Of a DNA stretch of 64,000 nucleotides, positions 34,818 to 42,752 are shown one piece after another; position 1 is the stretch's first letter; each line of letters opens with the position of its first letter. Position numbers and translations under genes: made by a program. The stretch spans positions 12,420 to 76,419 of the forward strand of contig JBKQWE010000035.1 in NCBI GenBank assembly GCA_052139675.1. The letters are read 5' to 3'. This stretch comes from JBEKCB01 sp052139675 (GTDB taxonomy: Bacteria > Planctomycetota > Brocadiia > CAIUPP01). A model generated the notes under the pieces. That model saw only the letters and a program-made list of their open reading frames with translations, was not told the DNA's origin and did not search any database.

Positions 34818-36374
34818 TCAGGTTGCCGGCTGCCCGTTCCCCGGCCAGGCCGCGGCCTCCGCCGTCTTTCGTGAGCCGGCGGGAAGAATCCGGCCCTCGC
34901 TGACGGCCTCGAGCAGGGCCTTGGCGACGCTCGGGTCGAACTGCGAGCCCGCCGCCCTGTGAACGGTCTGGATCACCTTCTCGAGCGCGAGGCGGTCGCG
35001 GTAAGGGCGGCGCGAGCACATCGCGTCGAAGGCATCCGCCACGGCCAGGATCCGCGAGAGGAGCGAGGGCTCCTCGCACTTCAGCCCGTCCGGGTAGCCC
35101 CTGCCGTCCCAGCGCTCGTGATGGTGCAGCACGATCTCGGCGATCTCCGCGGCGCCCTCGATGTTCTTGATGATTCCGCTGCCGATGCGGGCATGCTCCT
35201 TGACGACTTCGTACTCCGCGTCGGTCAGCGGGCCGGCCTTGCGCAGGATGCTTTCAGGCACGCGGATTTTGCCCACATCGTGGAGCAGGCCGGCCAGCTC
35301 GAGCGTGTTGAGCGTGGCTTCGGAGAGCTGCAACTGCTTGCCGATCTCCAGCGCGAAATGCGTCACGCGCTCGGAGTGGCCCTTCGTGTAATCGTCCTTG
35401 GCCTCGATGGCCGCCGCGAGGGCGCGGACGGCGCCGCGGAGCATCTGCCGCATCTGGTCCGAAAGCTGGGTGCGCTGGACGGCCAGCCCCGCCTGCTTGC
35501 CGATCGCCAGGAGCAGTTCCAGGTCGCACTTCAGGAACGCCTCCGACTGCCCGATCGAGTCCACGTAGAGGACGCCGATGGCGCGCTCCGGCGTTTCCAC
35601 CGGCACGCAGAGCACCGACTGGATGTTCTGCGTGACCACGCTCTCGGCCTCTTTCAGGCGCTCGTCCAGGAGCGCGTTCGATTTCAGGACCGACGTGCGG
35701 CCCCGGTAACATTCCTCGACGATCGTCGTGCTGAAGCCGCGCGGCGCGCCCGGCGCTGCCGAAGTTTCCTTATGCGCCACGGTCTCCAGGTTGCCGTCCG
35801 GCCCGGCCAGGAGCAGGAAAGCGCGGTCGGCCTTGACCACATCGAGAATGACGTCGAGGATGCGCTGGTAAAGGTCGCCGAGGTGCGATTCCGCGCTGAG
35901 GAGGTTGCCGACCTCGTAAATGGTCGCCAGGTCGCGCTGGACGCGGCGGTAGTTCTCGATGCTCTCGGCGTCGCCGGTGAGCTCCATCAAGCTGCTGTCT
36001 TCGAGCCGGATGCCCTGCCGGATCTCCTCCACCGGGTGCGGGACCTGGGCGATGAAGTCCGCTTTCATCCGGCGCCGGTCCGGCGTGCAGCGGAACTCGA
36101 ACTCCACCGCGCCGATGCGGACGCGGTCGCCGGGGTTCAGCCGGCAGCGCTCGATCCGCGCGTCGTTGACCCAGGTGCCGTTCGTACTGGCCAGGTCGCT
36201 GACGAAATAATCCTCGCCCACCTTCTCGACGCAGCAGTGCTGGCGCGAAAGCCCCGAATCCAGGATCTGGATATCCGCATCCTCGCCGCGCCCGAGGACG
36301 AGTTTCTGGCCGTCCCCGAGTTGGAACGGCCTCGTGTACACCTGCCCCTTCAGAGCGACCAGTTCTATCTTCAT
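34818..36374 (-). CDS. FHA-GAF-HD-GYP signalling protein
   Basis: 518 residues in three domains. The FHA domain (about 5-95: L-G-R-G-E, S-R-Q-H-C, S-T-N-G-T-W-V) binds phosphothreonine. A GAF sensor follows (about 150-310). The HD-GYP domain (about 320-495) has L-L-H-D-V-G-K-I and H-H-E-R-W-D-G-R-G-Y-P, the complete signature of cyclic-di-GMP phosphodiesterases. It would couple Ser/Thr kinase signalling to second-messenger breakdown. The ATG at 36374 follows GGAGG. No kinase gene is in the window. An in-frame ATG at 36404 lies upstream but lacks a ribosome site. Confidence 0.93.
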   Translation of the reverse strand: MKIELVALKGQVYTRPFQLGDGQKLVLGRGEDADIQILDSGLSRQHCCVEKVGEDYFVSDLASTNGTWVNDARIERCRLNPGDRVRIGAVEFEFRCTPDRRRMKADFIAQVPHPVEEIRQGIRLEDSSLMELTGDAESIENYRRVQRDLATIYEVGNLLSAESHLGDLYQRILDVILDVVKADRAFLLLAGPDGNLETVAHKETSAAPGAPRGFSTTIVEECYRGRTSVLKSNALLDERLKEAESVVTQNIQSVLCVPVETPERAIGVLYVDSIGQSEAFLKCDLELLLAIGKQAGLAVQRTQLSDQMRQMLRGAVRALAAAIEAKDDYTKGHSERVTHFALEIGKQLQLSEATLNTLELAGLLHDVGKIRVPESILRKAGPLTDAEYEVVKEHARIGSGIIKNIEGAAEIAEIVLHHHERWDGRGYPDGLKCEEPSLLSRILAVADAFDAMCSRRPYRDRLALEKVIQTVHRAAGSQFDPSVAKALLEAVSEGRILPAGSRKTAEAAAWPGNGQPAT

Positions 36375-36482
36375 TGACCTCCGCCGTCGCAAAAACGGCG
36401 GCATTGTAGCAGTTTCGCCTTCGGGATTCTACACTCGGCCTCCGCCCAGCCTCCGGCGGACAAGCCGCAACCTTCTTCGCCC

Positions 36483-36511
36483 TCCGAAGTAGCCCGGCGG
36501 GCTACGAAGGA
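36483..36511. repeat. Short palindrome of the GTAGCCCG family
   Basis: GTAGCCCG and CGGGCTAC form the centre of a hairpin flanked by TCCGAA and GAAGGA. It lies between the SDR stop and the FHA gene start. It is a single short copy of another intergenic word family. Confidence 0.6.
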
Positions 36512-36522
36512 CGGGTCGGCAT

Positions 36523-37302
36523 TCACCTGGCCATCCATCCGCCGTCCACGACCAGCAGGTGACCGTGAACGTACCGCGCCGCGTCGCTGACGAGGAACAG
36601 CAGCGGGCCGACCATGTCTTCCGGCCGGCCCCAGCGGCCGGCGGGAATGCGGTCGCGGATTTTCGGCTCGCGGACGGGGTCGCGCACGAGCGCCTCGCAC
36701 ATGTCGGTCTCGAAATAGCCCGGCGCGATGGCGTTGACGTTGATGTTCTTCGAGGCCCATTCGTTCGCCAGCGCCTTCGTGATGCCGGCGACGCCGTGCT
36801 TGGCCGCCGTGTACGCCGGAATCGTCCACCCGCCCTGGAAGCTCGACAGCGAGGCGATGTTCACGATCTTCCCGCCGCCCTGCCTCACCATCACGCGCCC
36901 GGCCTCCTGGCACAGCTCGAAGACCCCGGTCAGCATCAGGCTCAGGATCGTGTCCCACTTCTCGATCGAGAAATCCAGCGAGCGCTCGCGGTGCTGAATC
37001 CCCGCGCAGTTCACCAGGATGTCCAGCCGCCCGAAACGCTCGATGACTTTCGGGATCACCTTCGCCCGCTGAGCGCGGTCGGCCAGGTCCGCCTGGACGC
37101 AGAGCAGCTCCGCGCCGGCGGCGGCCGCTTCTTCCTCGAGTCCGTTCGAGTCGGCATGGCTCGCCGCGATGGCCACCTTCGCCTGCGCGCGCGCCAGCCC
37201 GAGCGCCATCGCCCGGCCGAGCCCGCGCCGTCCGCCGGTCACCAGCGCCACTTTGCCCGAGATATCGAACCAGTCGCGCCGCTCGAATTGTGCCGCGCTC
37301 AT
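36523..37302 (-). CDS. SDR-family oxidoreductase, gluconate 5-dehydrogenase/KduD type
   Basis: 259 residues from the ATG at 37302, chosen because GGAGG lies six bases upstream (a second ATG at 37308 abuts the GGAGG). Classical SDR features are T-G-G-R-R-G-L-G, N-C-A-G-I, N-I-A-S-L-S-S and Y-T-A-A-K. The P-A-G-R-W-G and D-G-G-W segments match proteins annotated as gluconate 5-dehydrogenase or 2-dehydro-3-deoxygluconate 5-dehydrogenase. The exact sugar acid is not determinable. It is divergent from the small exported protein gene, sharing a 79-base regulatory gap. Confidence 0.88.
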   Translation of the reverse strand: MSAAQFERRDWFDISGKVALVTGGRRGLGRAMALGLARAQAKVAIAASHADSNGLEEEAAAAGAELLCVQADLADRAQRAKVIPKVIERFGRLDILVNCAGIQHRERSLDFSIEKWDTILSLMLTGVFELCQEAGRVMVRQGGGKIVNIASLSSFQGGWTIPAYTAAKHGVAGITKALANEWASKNINVNAIAPGYFETDMCEALVRDPVREPKIRDRIPAGRWGRPEDMVGPLLFLVSDAARYVHGHLLVVDGGWMAR

Positions 37303-37320
37303 TCGCATCCTCCGATCTGG

Positions 37321-37349
37321 TTGACATTGACCTGCACAGATCATAGCAT
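37321..37349 (+). promoter_or_regulatory. Sigma70-type promoter for the two-gene membrane operon
   Basis: TTGACA (37321-37326) and TAGCAT (37344-37349) are 17 bases apart and lie 33 bases before the GTG start at 37382. On the opposite strand the same gap contains an extended -10-like TGCTATGAT that could serve the divergent SDR gene. Confidence 0.55.
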
Positions 37350-37381
37350 TTTGACGCTGCGCTGGACATCGGAGGAGCCGC

Positions 37382-37813
37382 GTGAAATCTGGAAGTCCGC
37401 TTCGCATCCGGGCCGGGCTTGCGCTGGTATTCCTGCTCGTGCTGCTTCCGGGGCTTCCCCAGATCGTGTCCAAACCGGCGGAGTGGATGCGCGCGATGCC
37501 GCAGGACGCAATCGTCGCGCGCGACAAGCGCTTCGCCGAACTGCGCCGCGCGCTGCCGAAACACGGGACGGTCGGCTATGTGACCGACGGTCCGCTGGAC
37601 CGCCCGCTCGGCGACGGCAGGGTGCACTCCGTCCTGATGATCGCCCAGTACTGCCTGGCGCCTGTGATCCTGGTCAATTCGACCGAGCCGGAGATCATCG
37701 TCGGCGATTTTTCGAGCATGGAATCGGGCGCGCGGGTGATCGCGGCGCAACACCTCGTCGTCACCCGCTGGTTCGAAAACGGCGTCTGTCTGCTGCGCAA
37801 GGGCGGCAAGTGA
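37382..37813 (+). CDS. Small protein with N-terminal membrane helix, unknown function
   Basis: 143 residues from GTG at 37382 with GGAGGAG just upstream. One hydrophobic segment (L-R-I-R-A-G-L-A-L-V-F-L-L-V-L) anchors a domain of about 115 residues predicted outside the cytoplasm, with V-G-Y-V-T-D-G-P and Y-C-L-A-P-V-I-L. It ends in GTGA, where the next gene starts, so it is translationally coupled to the glycosyltransferase-like membrane protein and is likely its partner or accessory. I recognise no family; soluble domains of this size next to GT-C enzymes are common in exopolysaccharide loci. Confidence 0.72.
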   Translation: MKSGSPLRIRAGLALVFLLVLLPGLPQIVSKPAEWMRAMPQDAIVARDKRFAELRRALPKHGTVGYVTDGPLDRPLGDGRVHSVLMIAQYCLAPVILVNSTEPEIIVGDFSSMESGARVIAAQHLVVTRWFENGVCLLRKGGK

Positions 37814-39240
37814 CCTTGATATCCCTCATCCTTTTCGTGCTTCCGATCCCGGCCGGGATCGTTTTCGTGTCGCTCCTGTGGCCGGACCGCCGGTGGCAGT
37901 CGGACTTCGCGCTCAAGGCGTCGCTCGGCATCGGAATCGGCTACGGCATAATCTCCTGTGTCTTCTTCATCTGGCTGCTTTCGTCCGGGAACGCGCATTA
38001 TTCCGCTTACTTTGCGGCGGAGTGCGCGATAGTGGCCGTCGCGGCCGCCGTCCTGATCATGCGCGCGAGGAAGCGGGACAATCGGCCACCTTGGCGCCCG
38101 GACGCAGCGCCTTCGGGGCTGCCCCGGACGCGGCTGCTGATCCTGGCGGCGCTCGTGCTCCTGATGTTCAGCCGGATAGCGGCCGGCCTGATCGAGGCCG
38201 TCGGCCAGCCGAGCGGCGACGCCGACGCCTGGAGCACCTGGAACCTTCAGGCGCGGTTCCTGTCGCGCGGCGGTCCGAACTGGGTTGACCTCGCCCGGTA
38301 CAGCTACCCGCATCACACCGATTACCCGCTGATGCTGCCGCTCTCGGTGGCCAGAGGCTGGCAGGCCGCCGGAGTTGAGACCGCAGCGGCGCCCATCGCC
38401 ATCGCAATATTCTTCACCTTCGGCACGGTCCTTCTGCTGTTTTCGGCCCTGTCATTCCTGCGCAACCCGGTCCGCGGTTTCGTGGCCGGCGCGGTATTGC
38501 TGGGCACGCCGTTCTTCATCCTGCACGGCGCCCGGCAACTGGCCGACGTGCCGCTGGGCTTTTTCATCCTGGCGGCCACCGTCCTGTTCTGTCTGCAGGA
38601 CAGGTTGGCCACGCGCGGTTTCACGCTCGTGGCGCTGGCCGGCGCGGCGTGCGGCCTGGCGGGCTGGACCAAGAACGAGGGACTGCTGTTCCTGGGATGC
38701 ATGGTCCTTGCGCGTTGGGCGACCGTCGCGCTCAAGCGCGGCTGGAGATCGTGGCTCTCCGAGACGCCGTACTTTCTCGCGGGCCTGGTCCCGATCCTGG
38801 CGATCGTCATCTGCTTCAAGGCCCGGTATGCGCCGCCGAACGACCTGCATCTCGGTCAGAACCTCGCCGGCCTGGCTTCCCCGTCGCGCTACGGGTACAT
38901 CGCGAAGGAATTCGCGCGGCAGGCGCTCACCTTCGGCCACTGGCAGGAATTCGGGCCGGTTCCGCTCAGCCCGGTCCCGCTGCTGGCGGGCTACTGGCTC
39001 TGCCGCGGAATCAGCCTGCGCCGCGAGGAAGCCGAAGGAGTGGCCACGTCGTTCCTGGCGCTGATCCTGACCCTCGCAGGCTATTTCTGCGTGTACCTGC
39101 TGACCCCGCTCGACCTGGCAACCCACATAAGGACTTCGTGCGACCGGCTCTTCCTGCAGCTATGGCCCAGCCTGATCTTCCTCTCCTTCATGGCGCTCCC
39201 CAGCCCGATTGCCCAAGCCCGGCCTACGAAAAGCGATTGA
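37810..39240 (+). CDS. GT-C-type polytopic membrane protein (glycosyltransferase 39-like)
   Basis: 476 residues from GTG at 37810 that overlaps the upstream stop by four bases. About eleven hydrophobic helices are visible. The large loop after helix 3 has G-D-A-D-A-W-S-T-W-N-L-Q-A-R-F and Y-P-H-H-T-D-Y-P, aromatic/acidic sequences typical of GT-C enzymes that use polyprenyl-linked sugars. The open frame extends upstream for more than 1.2 kb over the antisense of the SDR gene, but that part is not real coding sequence. The acceptor is unknown. Confidence 0.72.
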   Translation: MTLISLILFVLPIPAGIVFVSLLWPDRRWQSDFALKASLGIGIGYGIISCVFFIWLLSSGNAHYSAYFAAECAIVAVAAAVLIMRARKRDNRPPWRPDAAPSGLPRTRLLILAALVLLMFSRIAAGLIEAVGQPSGDADAWSTWNLQARFLSRGGPNWVDLARYSYPHHTDYPLMLPLSVARGWQAAGVETAAAPIAIAIFFTFGTVLLLFSALSFLRNPVRGFVAGAVLLGTPFFILHGARQLADVPLGFFILAATVLFCLQDRLATRGFTLVALAGAACGLAGWTKNEGLLFLGCMVLARWATVALKRGWRSWLSETPYFLAGLVPILAIVICFKARYAPPNDLHLGQNLAGLASPSRYGYIAKEFARQALTFGHWQEFGPVPLSPVPLLAGYWLCRGISLRREEAEGVATSFLALILTLAGYFCVYLLTPLDLATHIRTSCDRLFLQLWPSLIFLSFMALPSPIAQARPTKSD

Positions 39241-39314
39241 TCGCCCGCCACTTGACACCCGCCGTTTTTCAGCCGATAATGTTAGTAGTAAGTTATATAC
39301 CGAGGCGCAAGAGC

Positions 39315-40481
39315 ATGGCTGAGTCTCGCGACATACTGCATGTGGACGTGGACGCGTTCTTCGCGTCGGTCGAGCAGGTGCTTGACCCGCGGTTGCTGGG
39401 GAAACCGGTCATCGTCGGTGGCAACCCGAATGACCGGTCGGTGGTGGCTTCGGCCTCGTATCCGGCGCGGGCGTTCGGCGTGCGCAGCGCGATGCCCATC
39501 GCGCAGGCGCGCCGCCTCTGCCCGGACGCGGTTTTTCTGCCGGGCAATTTCCAGGCGTACTGCGAATTCTCGGAGCGCGTGCGCAAGCTCCTGCTGCGGT
39601 TCGCGCCCCTGGTCGAGGCGGCTTCGATGGATGACTTCTACCTCGACTTCACCGGCTGCCGCCCGCTGCACGGCCGTCCGCTCCAGGCGGCGGAGCGGAT
39701 GAAGTGCGCGGTGCGTGCGGAGACGGGGCTGACCGTCACCGTCGCGGTCGCCTTGAACAAGCTCCTGGCCAAGGTCGCGTCGGACCTGGCGAAGCCGGAC
39801 GGCCTCATCGAAGTCCGGCGCGGATGCGAGGCGGCGTTCCTGCGGCCGCTGCCGGTCGGGCGATTGCCCGGCGTCGGGCCGAGCACCGAGGCGACGCTGC
39901 GCAAGCTCAACCTGGTGACGATCGGCCAGGTGGCGGAAATCCCGCCGGAGTCGCTCGAGCGGATGTTCGGCGCCTGGGGCGCTGCGCTCGGCGAGCGCGC
40001 TCGCGGGCGCGACGACTCGCCGGTGATCGCGGAGGCCGATCGGCCGAAGTCCATCGGCCGCGAGAGCACTTTTTCGCGGGACACTTCCGACCGCGCCGAG
40101 GTGCGCGCGATGCTCTATTCCCTGACCGAGCGCGCGGCGCGCCAGCTCCGCGAGGAGGGCCTGCTGGCGCGGTGCGTGACGGTCCGGGTCCGCTACGCCG
40201 ATTTCCAGACCGTGACGGCCGCGCGCACGCTGCCGACGCTGACCGACCAGGACAAGGTGTTCTACGAGACCGCGCTCGGGCAGGTCGAGCGCCTGCTGGC
40301 GCGGCGGATGCAGGTTCGGCTGATCGGCGTAACGCTCTCGGCGCTGGCGTCGCTGCACGAGCGACAGGGCGACCTGTTCGCGGAGACGGAGTTCCAGCGG
40401 CGGAGGCGGTTCTATCGAGGGCTGGACCGGCTGCGGGACCGGTTCGGTTTCGAAATCGCCCGCGTCGGCCCGGCGCGGTAG
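39315..40481 (+). CDS. dinB: Y-family DNA polymerase, DinB/Pol IV type
   Basis: 388 residues from the ATG at 39315 (GAGG upstream). It performs translesion synthesis. Palm, fingers, thumb and little-finger regions are present: H-V-D-V-D-A-F-F-A-S-V-E with catalytic D11, the fingers S-Y-P-A-R-A-F-G-V, and the thumb helix-hairpin-helix L-P-G-V-G. The second catalytic motif reads S-M-D-D-F-Y-L-D (104-111), so the usual glutamate of S-[IM]-D-E is an aspartate. The little finger ends in R-L-I-G-V-T-L-S-A-L. No beta-clamp partner gene is nearby. Confidence 0.92.
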   Translation: MAESRDILHVDVDAFFASVEQVLDPRLLGKPVIVGGNPNDRSVVASASYPARAFGVRSAMPIAQARRLCPDAVFLPGNFQAYCEFSERVRKLLLRFAPLVEAASMDDFYLDFTGCRPLHGRPLQAAERMKCAVRAETGLTVTVAVALNKLLAKVASDLAKPDGLIEVRRGCEAAFLRPLPVGRLPGVGPSTEATLRKLNLVTIGQVAEIPPESLERMFGAWGAALGERARGRDDSPVIAEADRPKSIGRESTFSRDTSDRAEVRAMLYSLTERAARQLREEGLLARCVTVRVRYADFQTVTAARTLPTLTDQDKVFYETALGQVERLLARRMQVRLIGVTLSALASLHERQGDLFAETEFQRRRRFYRGLDRLRDRFGFEIARVGPAR

Positions 40482-40496
40482 GTCAAAAAAAGTTCT

Positions 40497-40655
40497 CGCC
40501 ACGGATTGACGGAAACGGAAAGAAAACGTTTTTTTGCCACGGATTTCACGGATTTCCACGGATTAACGGAAAGCAAGATAAAAGCCATTCAAATATTTAT
40601 GGTTCGTTGCCGGTAATCCGTGGCCATCCGTGAAATCCGTGGCAAAGCCGTTCCG
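40497..40655. repeat. Intergenic inverted repeat, second copy of the CCACGGATTTCACGG family
   Basis: The left arm has GCCACGGATTGACGG, then GCCACGGATTTCACGGATT and TCCACGGATTAACGG. The right arm has CCGGTAATCCGTGG, CCATCCGTGAAATCCGTGG. It shares whole words with the element at 29.2 kb yet lies between unrelated genes. A 45-base A+T-rich loop is again present. It is convergent space between dinB and a ferritin-like gene. Confidence 0.88.
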
Positions 40656-40671
40656 TTGTTTTTTGCCGTGA

Positions 40672-41199
40672 TCAGAACGCGCCGTCAATGACCGGCTTCT
40701 CCTGGATGATGTTCCACATCTCCGGATAGGTCAGGTAGAGGCGCGTGTCGTTGAGGATGCGGAAGTGCTCGTTCTCTTCCTCGGCGATCTTGAGGAGGAT
40801 CTGTTTCTCCTGCGCGTCGGCCACCGTCTTGGCGGCGCCGGCGTAAAAGAAAAAGGCCTTCTCTTCCATGCCGAGCGCGATGTCAATCGCCTGGACCTCG
40901 TCGGTGCTCCGGCGCGACTTCTTCACCTTCGCGGCGGCGTCCTTGAAGATGGACTGGATCCGTTTCGCCGGGCTTGAATCGTCCAGCTCGTCCGCGCGGC
41001 TCGGCCGCACGCCTTCCTGCGCGGCCATCTCCTGGAAGATCGCCCGGTGCCGCTCCTCGTCCTTGGAGAGCGACGCGAACATTTTCTTGACGAGCCGGTT
41101 CTCGGCCTGCCCGGCGGCCTTCGAGTAGAACCGGATGCCTTCCTCTTCCATGTGGATCGCAATGCCCAGCGCGTCGGAACGTTTCGTTTTGCCGGCCAT
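40672..41199 (-). CDS. Ferritin-like (rubrerythrin-type) diiron protein
   Basis: 175 residues from the ATG at 41199 (AGGAG upstream). It is a four-helix bundle with two E-x-x-H-type motifs, D-E-E-R-H and E-E-E-N-E-H, and carboxylates at M-E-E-E-G and M-E-E-K-A-F, the di-iron ligand pattern of rubrerythrin-like proteins. The C-terminal rubredoxin domain of true rubrerythrin is missing. A role in oxidative-stress protection or iron handling is likely. It is the third gene of a run with another ferritin-like gene and dapF. Confidence 0.85.
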   Translation of the reverse strand: MAGKTKRSDALGIAIHMEEEGIRFYSKAAGQAENRLVKKMFASLSKDEERHRAIFQEMAAQEGVRPSRADELDDSSPAKRIQSIFKDAAAKVKKSRRSTDEVQAIDIALGMEEKAFFFYAGAAKTVADAQEKQILLKIAEEENEHFRILNDTRLYLTYPEMWNIIQEKPVIDGAF

Positions 41200-41287
41200 G
41201 GTCATCTCCTGCGAAGGGTCACTTCGGAAACGCGCGCCTCCTACCGATGATGTTACCGGCGCGCGCCGTTGAAATCAAGCCGCTCCG

Positions 41288-41803
41288 CTACGCCCAGAAA
41301 TCCTCCTCGGCCGGCGGCGTGCCTTCGAGCGACCGCCACGCGAAGCCGCCGCCGAGCAGGACCAGCTCGTCCTGGATCAGCCGCGCGTGCCGCGTTTCCT
41401 GCTCGGCCAGGCTCTCGAAGAGCTTGCGCACGGCGGCCTTCCGGCAGCGCGCGGCGCAGCGGCGATAGAAACTCTCCGAGTCCTTCTCCGCCTCCAGCGC
41501 CAGCCGGAGCGACGCCTCCGGCGTGTCGTCGTGCGGGAACCCGGCCACCTCCGCGCGGGAGATCGGCGTGCGCCGAAGTTTCGCGGGGCGCGTCAGCCCC
41601 TGGATCGCCTTGCCGAGCAGCCGCGCGTGCTCGCGCTCCTCCTCGGCGAGGTAGCGCAGCTTGGCGCCCGTCAGGCGGCTCTTCGCCTGGGCGGCCATCC
41701 GCGTGTAACGCCTCAGCGCGCCCTGCTCCATGCGCAATGCGAAGGAAAGCACTTCATACGGGCCGGCCTCCGCGACCCAGCCCCAGATGTTGCGCGCGCT
41801 CAT
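41288..41803 (-). CDS. Ferritin-like diiron protein, divergent paralogue
   Basis: 171 residues. The helical ligand motifs are E-E-E-R-E-H and E-Q-E-T-R-H, with R-M-E-Q-G-A and E-A-E-K-D-S as the partner carboxylate helices. The domain is the same length as the neighbouring ferritin-like protein, so an old tandem duplication is likely. The start overlaps the dapF stop by four bases (ATGA) and has GAGGAG upstream, so the protein is made with DapF. Confidence 0.83.
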   Translation of the reverse strand: MSARNIWGWVAEAGPYEVLSFALRMEQGALRRYTRMAAQAKSRLTGAKLRYLAEEEREHARLLGKAIQGLTRPAKLRRTPISRAEVAGFPHDDTPEASLRLALEAEKDSESFYRRCAARCRKAAVRKLFESLAEQETRHARLIQDELVLLGGGFAWRSLEGTPPAEEDFWA

Positions 41804-42651
41804 GATTTCGTCTCCTCATCTCGAAGCTCGCCGGTATACACGATCCGCGCGGGGCCGGCGATCCGCACCGGGCCTTCGCCGCGCCATTCGCCGGCCATTC
41901 GGCCGCCCCGCGTGACCACCTCGATCCGATCGCCGGTCAGGCCGAGCGTCCGCCCGATCGCGGCCGCGGCGGCCACGCCGCTTCCGCAACTGAACGTCTC
42001 GCCGACGCCGCGTTCCCAGATGCGCATGTGGACGCGCTCGCGCCCTTCCGTGCGGCACCAGAGGACGCTCGTCCGCTTGGGGAAAAGCGCGTGGCACTCG
42101 AGCCGCGGGCTGACTTCCTGGAAAACGCGCTCCTCCACGTCCGTCTCGCCGAAGATCGCCGTGTGCGCCGTGCCGGTGGAAACGCACGAGATTGCGAACG
42201 TGCGGCCGGCGATCTCGAGCGGGTGCCGCAGGACGGCCTTTCCGGGCAACAGGACCGGAATCGCCGCCGGATCGAACTGCGGAACGAGCACGGCGATTTC
42301 GACATCGAAGGCGCCCCGGCCCAGCGGGCGCACCCGGGCTTCGTGCCGGCCGAGCGGCGTGAGCAGCACCGGGTGGCTTTCCTCGTCCGCCTCGGGCCCG
42401 GCGAGGTACGCGGCGGCGCACCGTAGCCCGTTCCCGCAGAAGTCCTCCGTCCCGTCCGGGTTGAACATCCGCATCAGCGGCGGTCCGCGCCGGCCGCCCT
42501 CGAGCGTCAGCAGCCCGTCTCCGCCCACGCCGCGATGCCGGTCGCACAGGCGGATGGCCAGCGAGGGCGCGTCCGTCACCGCCGCCTGGCGGGCGTCCAC
42601 CAGCACCAGGTCATTCCCGCCCGCCTCGACCTTGATGAAATCAAGCGGCAT
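41800..42651 (-). CDS. dapF: Diaminopimelate epimerase
   Basis: 283 residues. It converts LL- to meso-diaminopimelate for lysine and peptidoglycan. The two active-site cysteines are in F-C-G-N-G-L-R-C and S-C-G-S-G-V-A-A. The usual G-A-G-N-D-F near the N-terminus is V-E-A-G-G-N-D-L here, a mild divergence. It shows that the organism makes meso-DAP and so probably has peptidoglycan. GAGGTGACTG precedes the ATG. Confidence 0.93.
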   Translation of the reverse strand: MPLDFIKVEAGGNDLVLVDARQAAVTDAPSLAIRLCDRHRGVGGDGLLTLEGGRRGPPLMRMFNPDGTEDFCGNGLRCAAAYLAGPEADEESHPVLLTPLGRHEARVRPLGRGAFDVEIAVLVPQFDPAAIPVLLPGKAVLRHPLEIAGRTFAISCVSTGTAHTAIFGETDVEERVFQEVSPRLECHALFPKRTSVLWCRTEGRERVHMRIWERGVGETFSCGSGVAAAAAIGRTLGLTGDRIEVVTRGGRMAGEWRGEGPVRIAGPARIVYTGELRDEETKS

Positions 42652-42663
42652 CAGTCACCTCGC

Positions 42664-42752
42664 AGAGTAGACGATGGAGGACCGACGATGGACGATGGTT
42701 CGCAGAGCGCCTATCGTGCATCGTCCATCGTCTATCGTCCATCGTCCCCTCC
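42664..42752. repeat. Intergenic inverted repeat, GACGATGGAC family, entering a coding end
   Basis: The left arm has GACGATGGAGGACC, GACGATGGACGATGG. The right arm has ATCGTCCATCGTC and TATCGTCCATCGTCC. The right arm runs into the 3' end of the large unknown gene, providing its last codons and its stop codon. It is the same word family as at 26.7 and 57.2 kb. Confidence 0.85.
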
